From Gemmatimonadota bacterium (GTDB lineage Bacteria; Gemmatimonadota; Gemmatimonadetes; Longimicrobiales; Gaopeijiaceae), in contig VGVR01000005.1 in NCBI GenBank assembly GCA_016873995.1, positions 62,001 through 126,000 on the forward strand: 64,000 nt of DNA. Reading direction: 5' to 3'. The position numbers were made by a program, and so were the translations under genes. Below, in pieces: positions 45,703 through 54,691 of this stretch (its first letter is position 1; each line of letters starts with the position of its first letter). The notes under the pieces are model-generated. The model searched no databases. It was given only the letters and a program-made list of their open reading frames with translations, and had not been told where the DNA came from.

Positions 45703-46197
45703 CTACTTGCCCAGGTCCTCGGCCGCGATCCCCTTGCCGAGCTGCTTGAGCAGACGGCGTAGCTCCTGCTGCTCCGTGGCATCGAGGTGCCGGCAGAGAT
45801 ACTCGATGTAGGCGGCGTGCCCCGGGAAGACGCGAGCTACCAGCGCTCGACCCTCGGCCGTGAGCTCTGCGCGCACCACGCGGCGATCCTGGTCGGAGCG
45901 ATACCGTGTGACGAGGCCGAGGGCCTCCAGTCGGTCCATCACATAGGTGACGTTACCGCCCGTCACCAGGAGTTTGTCCGCCAGCTCGCCGAGCGAAAGC
46001 GGGCCGAGGTGATAGAGCGCCTCGAGCGCGCCGAATTGCGGCACGGTGAGGTCGTACTCCTGCACCTTGGCCGCTACCGCCTTGGTGTAGGTAGCGTATG
46101 CGCGGGCAAGCGCAATCCACAGACCCATGGCCACGGCCTGGCTCTCGCTCCACGCTCTAGGCGCCCGCTCCACACCGAGCGGCTCGACGTCGCTCAC
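45703..46197 (-). CDS. MarR-family transcriptional regulator
   Basis: The 164-residue protein has a MarR winged helix: LTVPQFGALEALYHLGPLSL, LADKLLVTGGNVTYVMDRLE (recognition helix), and LGLVTRYRSDQDRRVVRAEL (wing with DxRxx). The dimerisation helices flank it. The gene starts with GTG 46197, 16 bases downstream of the lpdA stop on the same strand, so it may be cotranscribed with lpdA. The 143 bases from its stop to the convergent ispH stop hold nothing recognisable. Target unknown. Confidence 0.9.
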   Translation of the reverse strand: MSDVEPLGVERAPRAWSESQAVAMGLWIALARAYATYTKAVAAKVQEYDLTVPQFGALEALYHLGPLSLGELADKLLVTGGNVTYVMDRLEALGLVTRYRSDQDRRVVRAELTAEGRALVARVFPGHAAYIEYLCRHLDATEQQELRRLLKQLGKGIAAEDLGK

Positions 46198-46213
46198 AAC
46201 ATGACCATGGTCG

Positions 46214-47623
46214 TCAGATGTGAATGGGCCGGCCGAGCGCTGCCAGCGCAGCCTCCGAGACACCCTCGGAGAACGTCGGGTGCGGGTGCATCGCCTTCTC
46301 GAGCTCCTCGACGGTCGACTCGAGGTGCCGTCCGACGACGAACTCGGCAATGAGGTCGGTGGCGTGCGGACCCACGATGTGCGCGCCGAGGATCTCCGAG
46401 TAGCGCTTGCCGCGGATGACCTTGATGAAGCCGTCGGTGTGGCCGGAGGCGACCGCACGACCTACACCCACCCACGGGAACTTGCCCACGTCGATGTCGA
46501 GCCCTTTCGCCTTCGCCTGCTCCTCGGTGAGCCCGACGGAGGCCACCTCGGGGTGGCAGTACGTGCAGTTGGGCACGTTGCCGTAGTCGACGGTGCCGTG
46601 TCCCTTCCCGGCGATGTGCTCCACGCAGACGATGCCCTCGTGGCTGGCCTTGTGCGCGAGCAGCTGGTTGCCCGCCACGTCTCCGATGGCGTACACCCCC
46701 GGGACGTTCGTCCGCAGCCGCTCATCGACGACGATGAAGCCCTTCTCGTTCACCTTCACGCCGACCGTCTCGAGACCGAGCCCGGTCGAGTTTGGCGCAC
46801 GGCCGACGGCCGAGAGCACGTAGTCGACGTCCATCGCCTGCGTGGTGCCCTGCTTATCCTTGAACGTGACCCTCACGCCGGTCTTGGAGACCTTGGCGCT
46901 CTCGAAGCGCGCGCCCGTGTGAATGTCCATGCCGCGCTTCTGATACGTGCGCTCCATGAACTTGGAGACCTCGGCGTCCTCGAGCGGAAGGATCCGGTCG
47001 AGCGCTTCGACGATCGTCACCTTGGTGCCGTAGGACGCGTAGACGTCGGCGAACTCCATCCCGATCGCGCCCGCACCCACGATGAAGAGCGAGCCCGGAG
47101 CCTTCTGCGCCATCAGCGCGCCGGTCGACGACCAGACGCGGTCTTCGTCGATCTTCAGCGTGGGGAGGTCACGCGGCCGGGAGCCCGTCGCGATGATGAC
47201 GTGCGACGCTTCGTGGACGGTCTTGTTGCCGCCGGCTGCCTCGACCTCGACTTTTCCCTTGCCCTTCAGGCGCCCGAAGCCCTCGATGTGCGTGATCTTG
47301 TTCTTCTTGAAGAGGTGCCCGACGCCCTTGCGCATCTGATCGGCAACCCGACGGCTGCGCGCTTGAGCTGGACCCAGGTCGAACGTCACGTCCTTCGCGA
47401 TGATCCCGTGCTTCTCCGCTTCCGCCATCTCGTTCACCAGCAGAGCACTGGAGAGAAGCGCCTTGGTGGGAATGCAGCCGATGTTGAGGCAGACGCCCCC
47501 CAGGTGCTCGGCTTCGACGCAGGCCACCCGGAGCCCGAGCTGCGCGGCACGAATCGCCGCCACGTAACCTCCGGGTCCGCTGCCGATGATGATCAGGTCG
47601 AAGCCTGCCACGCGGTTCCTCAC
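46214..47623 (-). CDS. lpdA: Dihydrolipoyl dehydrogenase (E3)
   Basis: The 469-residue flavoprotein reoxidises dihydrolipoyl groups with NAD+. It has GSGPGGYVAAIRAAQLG (FAD), the redox pair CLNIGC at Cys45/Cys50, VGAGAIGMEFADVYASYG (NAD), GDVAGNQLLAHKASHEG and the C-terminal HPHPTFSE with the catalytic His/Glu. The PDH E1/E2 genes are 15 kb away at the window end, so the E3 is unlinked and probably serves PDH, 2-OGDH and glycine cleavage. The GTG at 47623 is preferred over the longer frame because it fits the family N-terminus. Confidence 0.95.
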   Translation of the reverse strand: MRNRVAGFDLIIIGSGPGGYVAAIRAAQLGLRVACVEAEHLGGVCLNIGCIPTKALLSSALLVNEMAEAEKHGIIAKDVTFDLGPAQARSRRVADQMRKGVGHLFKKNKITHIEGFGRLKGKGKVEVEAAGGNKTVHEASHVIIATGSRPRDLPTLKIDEDRVWSSTGALMAQKAPGSLFIVGAGAIGMEFADVYASYGTKVTIVEALDRILPLEDAEVSKFMERTYQKRGMDIHTGARFESAKVSKTGVRVTFKDKQGTTQAMDVDYVLSAVGRAPNSTGLGLETVGVKVNEKGFIVVDERLRTNVPGVYAIGDVAGNQLLAHKASHEGIVCVEHIAGKGHGTVDYGNVPNCTYCHPEVASVGLTEEQAKAKGLDIDVGKFPWVGVGRAVASGHTDGFIKVIRGKRYSEILGAHIVGPHATDLIAEFVVGRHLESTVEELEKAMHPHPTFSEGVSEAALAALGRPIHI

Positions 47624-47772
47624 TGTAGAACGGGGGGCCGGGCGGCCCGCAGTACTGGCCAAAGGTCGGGAGGTACGAAGCTAGGCCGGGGCCCGGAGAG
47701 GGTAAAGGTTGACCCGTCTCCGATTCGGGCGCGTCTGGCACGACGGGTGAACGCACGGCATGCGGACGTCGC

Positions 47773-48867
47773 ATGAGGCGACTCGCCGTCGCTTTCGTGG
47801 TGCAGGGCGAGGGGCGCGGCCACATGACGCAGGCGCTCGCGCTCGCGCGCTTCCTCGGTGACGCGGGGCACGAAGTGAGTCGGGTGCTCGTGGGCGTGAG
47901 CCCCTTCCGCACGGTACCGGAGTACTTCGCCGCGGAGATCGGTGCGCCCGTGGAAACGTTCGACGCACCCACACAAGTCCCCGATCGCGCCTCGCGCGGG
48001 GTGTCGCCCACACGTACCGCGGCGGACGCGCTCCGCAGGCTTCCCCGTTTCGTCCGGAGCGGTCGACGGGTTCACGAGGTCACCGAGCGCGCCGACGTCG
48101 TGGTGAACTTCCTCGACTTGGTGGCCGGATTGGCACGTTTGGCATTTCGTGGTCGCGCACCACGAGTGGCGATTGCGCATAACTACGTCTTCCAGCACCC
48201 GGCGCTCACGGCAGCACCCGGAAGCGCGCTCGCTCGACGGGCAGTCCTCGGGTACGCACGACTCACTGCGGCCGGAGCCCGCACGCGGGTGGCACTCAGC
48301 TTCGGTCCTCTTCCCGCCTCTTCGGACGAACGACTGATCGTAGCACCTCCTCTCCTGCGACCCTGGCTGGAGCGCGCGCAACCGCGCGAAGGCGGGTATC
48401 TGCTGGCCTACGCGCTCAATCCGGGCTACGGAGATGCCCTTGCGGCATGGCATCGTCGCCAGCGGGGAGTCACCGTGCACTGCTACGTGGACGGGGGCCA
48501 GGCGGCCCTGCGTAGCGTACCCGCAGATGGCTTTCATGCTCACGCCTTGAGGGCCGAACCGTTTCTCCGCCATCTCGAAGGGTGTCGCGCCTACGTGGGC
48601 ACCGCCGGCTTCGAGTTGGTGTGCGAGGCGTTCTACTTGGGGAAGCCTGCCTTGCTGGTCCCGACCGAAGGACAATACGAGCAGACGCTCAACGCCTGGG
48701 ACGCCCGCCGCGCCGGCGCGGCAGTGGTGGGAACGTACGCCGACCTCGACGGGTTCTGGGCCGATCCGCCCGTGCCCGGCCGTGAGGCGGTCGAGGACTT
48801 CCGTGGCTGGGTGAGGAGGGCGCCGGACATGCTGGTCGACATCGTCGAGCGCGCGGCGGCACGTTGA
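47773..48867 (+). CDS. Glycosyltransferase-like protein (GT28/MurG-like)
   Basis: The 364-residue protein has a nucleotide-sugar-type start (AFVVQGEGRGHMTQALALAR, GxGRGH loop) and a C-terminal donor-binding region (GTAGFELVCEAFYLGKPALLVP-type). This is the double-Rossmann GT-B pattern found in MurG/GT28 proteins and the YjiC-like family. Acceptor and donor are unknown. ATG at 47773; it overlaps the next gene at TTGA (48864). Confidence 0.83.
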   Translation: MRRLAVAFVVQGEGRGHMTQALALARFLGDAGHEVSRVLVGVSPFRTVPEYFAAEIGAPVETFDAPTQVPDRASRGVSPTRTAADALRRLPRFVRSGRRVHEVTERADVVVNFLDLVAGLARLAFRGRAPRVAIAHNYVFQHPALTAAPGSALARRAVLGYARLTAAGARTRVALSFGPLPASSDERLIVAPPLLRPWLERAQPREGGYLLAYALNPGYGDALAAWHRRQRGVTVHCYVDGGQAALRSVPADGFHAHALRAEPFLRHLEGCRAYVGTAGFELVCEAFYLGKPALLVPTEGQYEQTLNAWDARRAGAAVVGTYADLDGFWADPPVPGREAVEDFRGWVRRAPDMLVDIVERAAAR

Positions 48868-49985
48868 CGCTGCGCATCGAGCAGGTGGATGGACGGAGCG
48901 GCGTCGCGGCGTTCATCGATGCGGCCTGGAAAGTGCAGGCCGGCCGGGGGACGCTGTGGGTGCCGCCCCTCCGGGCCATGGTGAAGGACGGCCTCGACGT
49001 GCGCGGCAATCCGTTCTACCGGGAGGCGGACCGGGCGCTCTTCCTGGCGCGGCGCCGGGGCGAGGTTGTCGGTAGGATCGCGGCGGTCGAGAACCGCTGG
49101 CACAACCGGCATCACGACGATCGCGTGGGCTTTTTCGGGTTCTTCGAATGTCTGGACGACCACGAGACAGCCCGTGAGCTCCTTGCTGCAGCAGAGCGCT
49201 GGCTGATTGCCCGCGGGCTCACCACCGTGCGCGGGCCCATGAGCCCATCGATGAACCACGAGTGCGGGCTGCTGGTGGACGGCTTCGACGCCCCGCCGGT
49301 GCTCATGACACCCTGGAATCCTCCCTACTACGGCTCCCTCGTCGAGGGCGCCGGGTACGCGAAGGCCCAGGATCTACTGGGCTACTGGATCCCCGCAGGC
49401 GACAAGCTCGCGGTGCCCGACCGCGTGCGACGCCTCGCAGAGCGCGCGCTGCGGAGCACACGAGTTACGTTCCGCACCCTCGACGTCGACGTGCTCCAAC
49501 AGGAAGCGCGCAAAGTGCTGGACCTCTACGTCGAGGCCTGGTCGGGCAACTGGGGCTTCGTGCCTCCGTCGTGGGACGAGTTCTGGCACACCGCACGCGA
49601 CCTGAAGTCCGTGCTCGCCGCGGAGTTCTCCTTCGTGGCCGAAGTCGACGGGGAGATCGTCGGCTTCATGCTGATCGCGCGTGACATCAATGTCTTGTTG
49701 CGCGACATGCCTTCGGGCCGACTCTGGCCCACGAACCTGGTGCGCCTCCTTCTCGGCTTGAAGAAGATCATGCGCGGCCGCGTGGTCTTGCTCGGCCTCC
49801 GGTCGGAATACCGGAACCGCGGACTCTTCCCGCTCTTCGCGTACGAGGCGGCGCGTCGGGCGCTGGCGATCAATGCCGAAGGCGCGGAGGCGTCCTGGGT
49901 CCTCGGCGACAACGAGGCGCTCGTGGCGCCGCTCGAGGCGATGGGCCTCGCCGCCTACAAGCGCTGGCGCATTTACCAAAAGTAG
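48864..49985 (+). CDS. GNAT-like N-acetyltransferase-fold protein
   Basis: The 373-residue protein has two GNAT-like halves: LARRRGEVVGRIAAVENRWH and GFFGFFECLDDHETARELLA early, then GFVPPSWDEFWHTARDLKSV, AEVDGEIVGFMLIARDINVL and LGLRSEYRNRGLFPLFAYEA (acetyl-CoA loop R-x-x-x-R-G-L). WVLGDNEALVAPLEAMGLAAYKRWRIYQK is the typical ending of this uncharacterised GNAT group. The TTG start overlaps the preceding glycosyltransferase stop, so the pair is coupled. A sugar or lipid modification role is possible. Confidence 0.82.
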   Translation: MTLRIEQVDGRSGVAAFIDAAWKVQAGRGTLWVPPLRAMVKDGLDVRGNPFYREADRALFLARRRGEVVGRIAAVENRWHNRHHDDRVGFFGFFECLDDHETARELLAAAERWLIARGLTTVRGPMSPSMNHECGLLVDGFDAPPVLMTPWNPPYYGSLVEGAGYAKAQDLLGYWIPAGDKLAVPDRVRRLAERALRSTRVTFRTLDVDVLQQEARKVLDLYVEAWSGNWGFVPPSWDEFWHTARDLKSVLAAEFSFVAEVDGEIVGFMLIARDINVLLRDMPSGRLWPTNLVRLLLGLKKIMRGRVVLLGLRSEYRNRGLFPLFAYEAARRALAINAEGAEASWVLGDNEALVAPLEAMGLAAYKRWRIYQK

Positions 49986-50051
49986 GCTGCCAGCCGGAGC
50001 GACGAGAACGCGTCCGCGCCGTCAGCGGTGCGCGCCCTAAGCGCTCGCGTC

Positions 50052-51440
50052 CTACGCGCTCTGAGGCTCCAGCACCTTCGTCGGCTTCGACCCAGCTGCG
50101 GCGACGACGAGATATGCGCTCGCGGCGACCGCCAGCGACAGCAGGTACGGGTAGGGCACCAGCAGAACGTAAGCACCCAGAATCCAAGTGCTCACACCCG
50201 CGACCAGTGCTGCGAGCGCGCTCGCCGTGCCACCGATGCGCGTGAATAGGCCGAACACCACCACGGTCACGACGCCGGCGCTACCGAACGAGGAAGCTTC
50301 TTCCACCAGCTCGTAGACGCGCTCTGCCCTGACCGCCATGAGGTAAGCCACGATGCCGAACACGGCGACGCCAGCCCGCGCGATGCGAACCTTCGCCCGC
50401 TCCGTCAGACCTGGCCGCATCTGCACGATGACGTTGTGGGACACGAGCGCGGAGGCCATCAGGAGCGCGCTGTCGACGGTCGAGAGGATGGCGGAAACCA
50501 GTCCGCCCGCGAATAACACGAACAGGAACGTCGGCAGGTACTGCTGCGCGAGGGCGGGCAGAATCTGTTCGGGCTCTTCGAGGCCGGGCAGAAGCGACGC
50601 GCCCATCAGCCCGAGCGCCACGGGCATGAGACCTATCGTGAGGTACGCCACGCCTCCCGCGACGGTCGCGTTCCTGGCCACCGCCGCGGAGCGGCTCGCG
50701 AGCATGCGCGCGACGAGCTCGGCAGCCACCATCGAGCCCACGATCGGCACCGTCCACTCCTCGATGATCTCCAGGAGCGGTCGGGGCTCTGCCCCGAGCG
50801 GGTTGAACTGCGCGGGCTCGAGCGCCGCCAGCGGCTCGAGGCCTTCCGTGCGCAGAATGGTGACCATGAGAACGATCAGCCCGAACACCAGCGCGCTCCC
50901 CTGCACCACATCGGTCCAAGCGTCCGCGAGTAACCCGCCGAACATCGTGTACGCGATCACCACGACTGCGGCGAAGGCCAGCATGGCCTCGACCTCGAAG
51001 CCCGAAGCCGAGGAGAGCACCTGCCCGAACGCCCGAATCTGAGCCGCCGCCCAGAAGAGCGACGTCGGCACGATCAGAAGCACGGCGAGCCGCTCGACTG
51101 ATGTGTCGAAGCGCAGCCGGAAGAGGTCAGCCAACGTCGTGAGCTTCAGTTTCCACAATGGGACGGCGAAGACGAGCCCCGTCAGAATCACGCAGATTCC
51201 ATAGCCGAACGGATCGGCGGAGCCGCCCGCCATTCCTCGCTCGTAGATCGCGCCCGCAGCTCCAATGCACGTCTCGGCGCCGAACCAAGTGGCGAACACG
51301 CTGAACGTGGCCAGCACGGGGCCGAAGGACCTCCCTGCGACCAGGTAGTCGGCCTCGGTCTCGATGCGACGGGACACGACCACCCCAATCGCCAGCTGGA
51401 CGAGGATATACGCCAGGATCCCCCAGAGCAGGGGCGTCAC
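50052..51440 (-). CDS. Sodium:solute symporter (SSS family)
   Basis: The 462-residue protein has about 13 membrane helices: WGILAYILVQLAIGVVVSRR, YLVAGRSFGPVLATFSVFAT, FGAETCIGAAGAIYERG, LLIVPTSLFWAAAQIRAFGQ, AFAAVVVIAYTMFGGLLADAWTD, and LVSAILSTVDSALLMASALV with the sodium-site Ser/Thr. GRxxG and the D-x-x-Q of the family (AWTDVVQG) are present. The substrate (sugar, amino acid, carboxylate) cannot be told. It is divergent from the S9 peptidase across 232 bases. Confidence 0.88.
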   Translation of the reverse strand: MTPLLWGILAYILVQLAIGVVVSRRIETEADYLVAGRSFGPVLATFSVFATWFGAETCIGAAGAIYERGMAGGSADPFGYGICVILTGLVFAVPLWKLKLTTLADLFRLRFDTSVERLAVLLIVPTSLFWAAAQIRAFGQVLSSASGFEVEAMLAFAAVVVIAYTMFGGLLADAWTDVVQGSALVFGLIVLMVTILRTEGLEPLAALEPAQFNPLGAEPRPLLEIIEEWTVPIVGSMVAAELVARMLASRSAAVARNATVAGGVAYLTIGLMPVALGLMGASLLPGLEEPEQILPALAQQYLPTFLFVLFAGGLVSAILSTVDSALLMASALVSHNVIVQMRPGLTERAKVRIARAGVAVFGIVAYLMAVRAERVYELVEEASSFGSAGVVTVVVFGLFTRIGGTASALAALVAGVSTWILGAYVLLVPYPYLLSLAVAASAYLVVAAAGSKPTKVLEPQSA

Positions 51441-51498
51441 GCGCCGCTCATCCCGCCCGACCGCCGTCGCGTGGGCACGCCGTGCGCCTGCATGGCCT

Positions 51499-51547
51499 CC
51501 TCCGGATGGGGTGCGCGCGGCGCATGTTACGGGGCGGCATCCGGAGG
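51499..51547. repeat. 10-bp inverted repeat in divergent promoter region
   Basis: CCTCCGGATG (51499-51508) and its exact reverse complement CATCCGGAGG (51538-51547) are separated by 29 bases, in the 232-base region between the divergent symporter and S9 peptidase starts. It could be a regulator site or a hairpin. No regulator gene is adjacent, so the role is open. The rest of the gap shows no other clear signal. Confidence 0.35.
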
Positions 51548-51672
51548 GACAACGCGCCGGTCATCTGACGGATCCGAGACCGGAAGCCACCCGCCGAGTC
51601 CCGGACCCACTCCTACCCTGACGTGGTAACCACACGCAGAAGGCCTATCGACCGAGCCACGAGGGCAAATCC

Positions 51673-53919
51673 ATGAGACGAGTGACGAGTACCGCCTTGT
51701 TGTTCCTGTGGGGATTCGCGTCGGGGCTCACGGCGCAGCAACGCCTGGCTAGCGTGGAACAGTCGCTCGGGTTCTCGGGCGCGCTGGCGGGCCGCGCGGG
51801 GCCGGCGAGCCTCAACTGGATCGACGACGGGCGGCGCTTCTCGTACACAGTGACCAACCCTCAGACCCGTCGCTCGGAGGTGCGCGGCTACGACGCCGCC
51901 ACGCAGCGCGACGAGCTGCTCTTCGACCCGTCTACGCTCATGGTCCCGGGGACGAACCAACCGCTCGAATACGAGTCGTTCACCTGGTCGAGCGATTCCG
52001 AGCACATCGTCTTCCAATCCGACTTCCGCCCCATCTACCGCAACTCCGGCGTCGCCGACTTCTACATCTACGGCGTCGACGATCGCTCGGTCGTGCTCGC
52101 AGCCGACGACGCGCGCACGGCTGAACTGTCGCCGGACGGCGCCTTCTTTGCGTACGAGCGCGGGGGTGACCTCTACGTGTACGACACGAACGCTGACACC
52201 GAGAGGCGCCTCACGGCCACGGGAACCGAAACCGTGTGGAACGGCGTCTTCGACTGGGTCTACGAGGAAGAGTTCGGACTCACTCAAGCGTGGAATTGGA
52301 GTCCCGACAGCCGCCGCATCGCCTACTGGCAGACTCGCGTCGCCGACGTACCCACCATCCAAATCACGGACTGGGAGGGCCAGTACCCGAGCTGGACCGT
52401 CATGCCCTATCCGAAGGTGGGGCAGCCGAACTCCGAGGTGCAGATCGGCGTCGTCGACGTCGCAACGGGCGAGACGCGGTGGATGGAGGTTGGCATCGCC
52501 GACGAGCACTACGTCCCGCGCATCTACTGGACCAGCGACCCCAGCACGCTCGCGGTCGTCACGCTCAACCGCGCCCAGAACCATCTCCAGCTCTTCTTCT
52601 TCGACGTGCGCTCGGGCGAGCGCCGTCAGGTCATGGAGGAGCGAAGCGAAGCGTGGATCGACGTCTTCGACTTCTTCGCGAGCGTGCTGCACTACTTCTA
52701 CTTCCCGGAGGGCGTGCGCGAGTTCTTCTGGATCAGCGACCGGGACGGCTACAACCACCTCTACCGCTACTCGTACGACGGGCGGCTGCTCAACCAGGTC
52801 ACGCGCGGGGATTGGGTGGTGACGCGCGTGGAGGGGATCGATGCTGCGTCGCAGACGATTTTCTACACGGGGACCGAGGCGAGCCCGCTCGAGCGCCATC
52901 TGTACTCGATTCGCTTCGACGGCAGCAACAAGCGGAAGCTCACGCCCGAGGCGGGCAATCATTCCATCGACATGTCGCCGAACACGGACTTCTACGTGGA
53001 CACGTGGTCGAGCACCACGAGGCCGCGCCAGGTCGAGCTCTGGAGCACGGAGGGAAGCGGCCGACGCCTGGCCACGCTGGAGGCCAATGCCCAGGTCGAC
53101 CAGCTGGTTCGAAACTACGCGTACAGCCCGAACGAGCTCTTCAGCTTCGTGACCACGGACGGCGTTCGCCTCGACGGTGCCATGGTGCGCCCGCCGAACT
53201 TCGACGCTTCGCAACCACACCCGGTGCTGGTCTCCATCTACGGCGGCCCCGGGTCGCAGCAGGTCTACAACGAGTTCGCCTCGGATGGCTGGGCCCAGTA
53301 TTTGGCGCAGCAGGGATACATCGTGGTCGGCCTCAACAACCGGGGCTCGGGCAACTACGGCCGCGACTTCATGGAAGTCGTCTACAAGGAGCTCGGCCGT
53401 TGGGAGGCGAACGACTTCGCCGAGCTGGCCCGCTGGCTCGCAACCCAGCCGGGTGTGGATGGCGGGCGGATGGCCATCCTCGGCACCAGTTACGGCGGAT
53501 ACATGGCGGTCATGACACTCCTGCGGCACCCCGGCGTCTTCAGGCTCGGCGTCGCCAACTCGCCGCTCACCGACTGGCGGCTCTATGACACCATCTACGC
53601 CGAGCGATACCACGGGCTCGTCCAAGACGACGACGCACCGTATGAGACCAGCTCGGTCCTCAACAAGGTCGAGTCCCTCCAGGATCACCTTCTCTTGATC
53701 CACTCGGGCATGGACGAGAACGTGCACCCCCAGAACACCATGCAGCTCCTGACGGCGCTCATCGGGGCCGGCAAGGATGCCGACTTGCGCTTCTTCCCGC
53801 CCGGCGCGCATGGCGCGGCGTACGACTTCCCCAGCTACGTCACCATGCACGAGGTCTACACGAACCAGCTCTGCGAGTACGTGGCCACCAGCTGCACTCC
53901 CACCAACCTCAACCGATGA
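51673..53919 (+). CDS. S9 family prolyl oligopeptidase (DPP-IV-like)
   Basis: The 748-residue secreted peptidase has a signal peptide (STALLFLWGFASGLTAQQ), an N-terminal eight-blade beta-propeller (DPPIV_N) and a C-terminal alpha/beta hydrolase domain. The catalytic triad is Ser606 in GTSYGGYMAVM, Asp681 in HSGMDENVHPQN and His713 in GAHGAAYDF. The propeller includes an EE pair (WVYEEEFGL), the DPP-IV N-terminal anchor, so cleavage of X-Pro dipeptides is likely. It is divergent from the symporter and may feed peptide-derived nutrients. Confidence 0.93.
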   Translation: MRRVTSTALLFLWGFASGLTAQQRLASVEQSLGFSGALAGRAGPASLNWIDDGRRFSYTVTNPQTRRSEVRGYDAATQRDELLFDPSTLMVPGTNQPLEYESFTWSSDSEHIVFQSDFRPIYRNSGVADFYIYGVDDRSVVLAADDARTAELSPDGAFFAYERGGDLYVYDTNADTERRLTATGTETVWNGVFDWVYEEEFGLTQAWNWSPDSRRIAYWQTRVADVPTIQITDWEGQYPSWTVMPYPKVGQPNSEVQIGVVDVATGETRWMEVGIADEHYVPRIYWTSDPSTLAVVTLNRAQNHLQLFFFDVRSGERRQVMEERSEAWIDVFDFFASVLHYFYFPEGVREFFWISDRDGYNHLYRYSYDGRLLNQVTRGDWVVTRVEGIDAASQTIFYTGTEASPLERHLYSIRFDGSNKRKLTPEAGNHSIDMSPNTDFYVDTWSSTTRPRQVELWSTEGSGRRLATLEANAQVDQLVRNYAYSPNELFSFVTTDGVRLDGAMVRPPNFDASQPHPVLVSIYGGPGSQQVYNEFASDGWAQYLAQQGYIVVGLNNRGSGNYGRDFMEVVYKELGRWEANDFAELARWLATQPGVDGGRMAILGTSYGGYMAVMTLLRHPGVFRLGVANSPLTDWRLYDTIYAERYHGLVQDDDAPYETSSVLNKVESLQDHLLLIHSGMDENVHPQNTMQLLTALIGAGKDADLRFFPPGAHGAAYDFPSYVTMHEVYTNQLCEYVATSCTPTNLNR

Positions 53920-53991
53920 CCTGACGACGCTGTTATCATTCGCGCCGTCCGTGCCTCACGATATACCGAACTCGACAGAACCATACACGAC

Positions 53992-54669
53992 ATGACACAA
54001 AGCGAAGCGCTACGACAGTTGGACGAGATGATCCGCGAGCGGTCGATCCTCCAGCACCCGTTCTATCGGGCGTGGAGCCAGGGGATGCTCACCAAGGATC
54101 AGCTCGCCACGTATGCGCGCATCTACTACGCTCACGTCGAGGCCTTCCCGCGCTATCTCGAGGCGGCCCTGGCTCACGCCGAGGATCCCCAAGTGCGCGC
54201 GGAGCTCGCCGACAACCTGGCGGACGAGATGGGCAACCCGGCGCCGCACGACGCACTCTGGCTCGACTTCGCGGAGGGCGTGGGGGCCAATCGCACGGAC
54301 GTGATGGCCTCAGGGCCTCATCCGCACGCAGCGGCTATGGTGTCGACGTTCACCAAGTTGACCGCCGAGAGCTTGGCGACCGGCGTCGCGGCGCTTTACG
54401 CGTATGAGTCGCAGCAGCCGGACGTCTCGTGCACCAAGGCGCATGGCCTGCGCGAGTTCTACGGCATCGAAGAAGCGAGCACCCTAGCGTACTTCACTGT
54501 GCACGAGGCCGCCGACGTCCGCCACCGCGCGGGCGAACGCGAGGCGCTCGCCGCGTGCCTCGCTGCGGGCGTGCCGGCTCACGTGATCCACGGCGCGGCG
54601 GCGGAAGCGCTCGACGCGTACTGGGGTCTGCTCGACGGCGTCTGTGCGGAGGTCGGCATCTCCTGCTGA
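53992..54669 (+). CDS. CADD-family haem-oxygenase-fold protein (TIGR04305)
   Basis: The 225-residue all-helical protein matches the CADD group (TIGR04305, putative folate metabolism): LDEMIRERSILQHPFYRAWS, YARIYYAHVEAFPRYLEAAL, NLADEMGNPAPHDALWLDFA, ALYAYESQQPDVSCTKAHGL and YFTVHEAADVRHRAGEREA. Glu/His pairs (E in LADEMG, H in PHDALW, E in YESQQ, HEAADVRH) are placed like the diiron ligands of Chlamydia CADD. There CADD makes p-aminobenzoate from its own Tyr, a self-sacrificing oxygenase reaction. Whether this one does so is inference. The SulP gene starts 22 bases after its stop. Confidence 0.82.
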   Translation: MTQSEALRQLDEMIRERSILQHPFYRAWSQGMLTKDQLATYARIYYAHVEAFPRYLEAALAHAEDPQVRAELADNLADEMGNPAPHDALWLDFAEGVGANRTDVMASGPHPHAAAMVSTFTKLTAESLATGVAALYAYESQQPDVSCTKAHGLREFYGIEEASTLAYFTVHEAADVRHRAGEREALAACLAAGVPAHVIHGAAAEALDAYWGLLDGVCAEVGISC

Positions 54670-54691
54670 ACGGGATGATCGAAGCCCGCAA

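Noticed and set aside
51613-53850. 745-codon minus-strand frame opposite the S9 peptidase
   Set aside because: Antisense of a gene with an intact Ser-Asp-His triad; no motif of its own.
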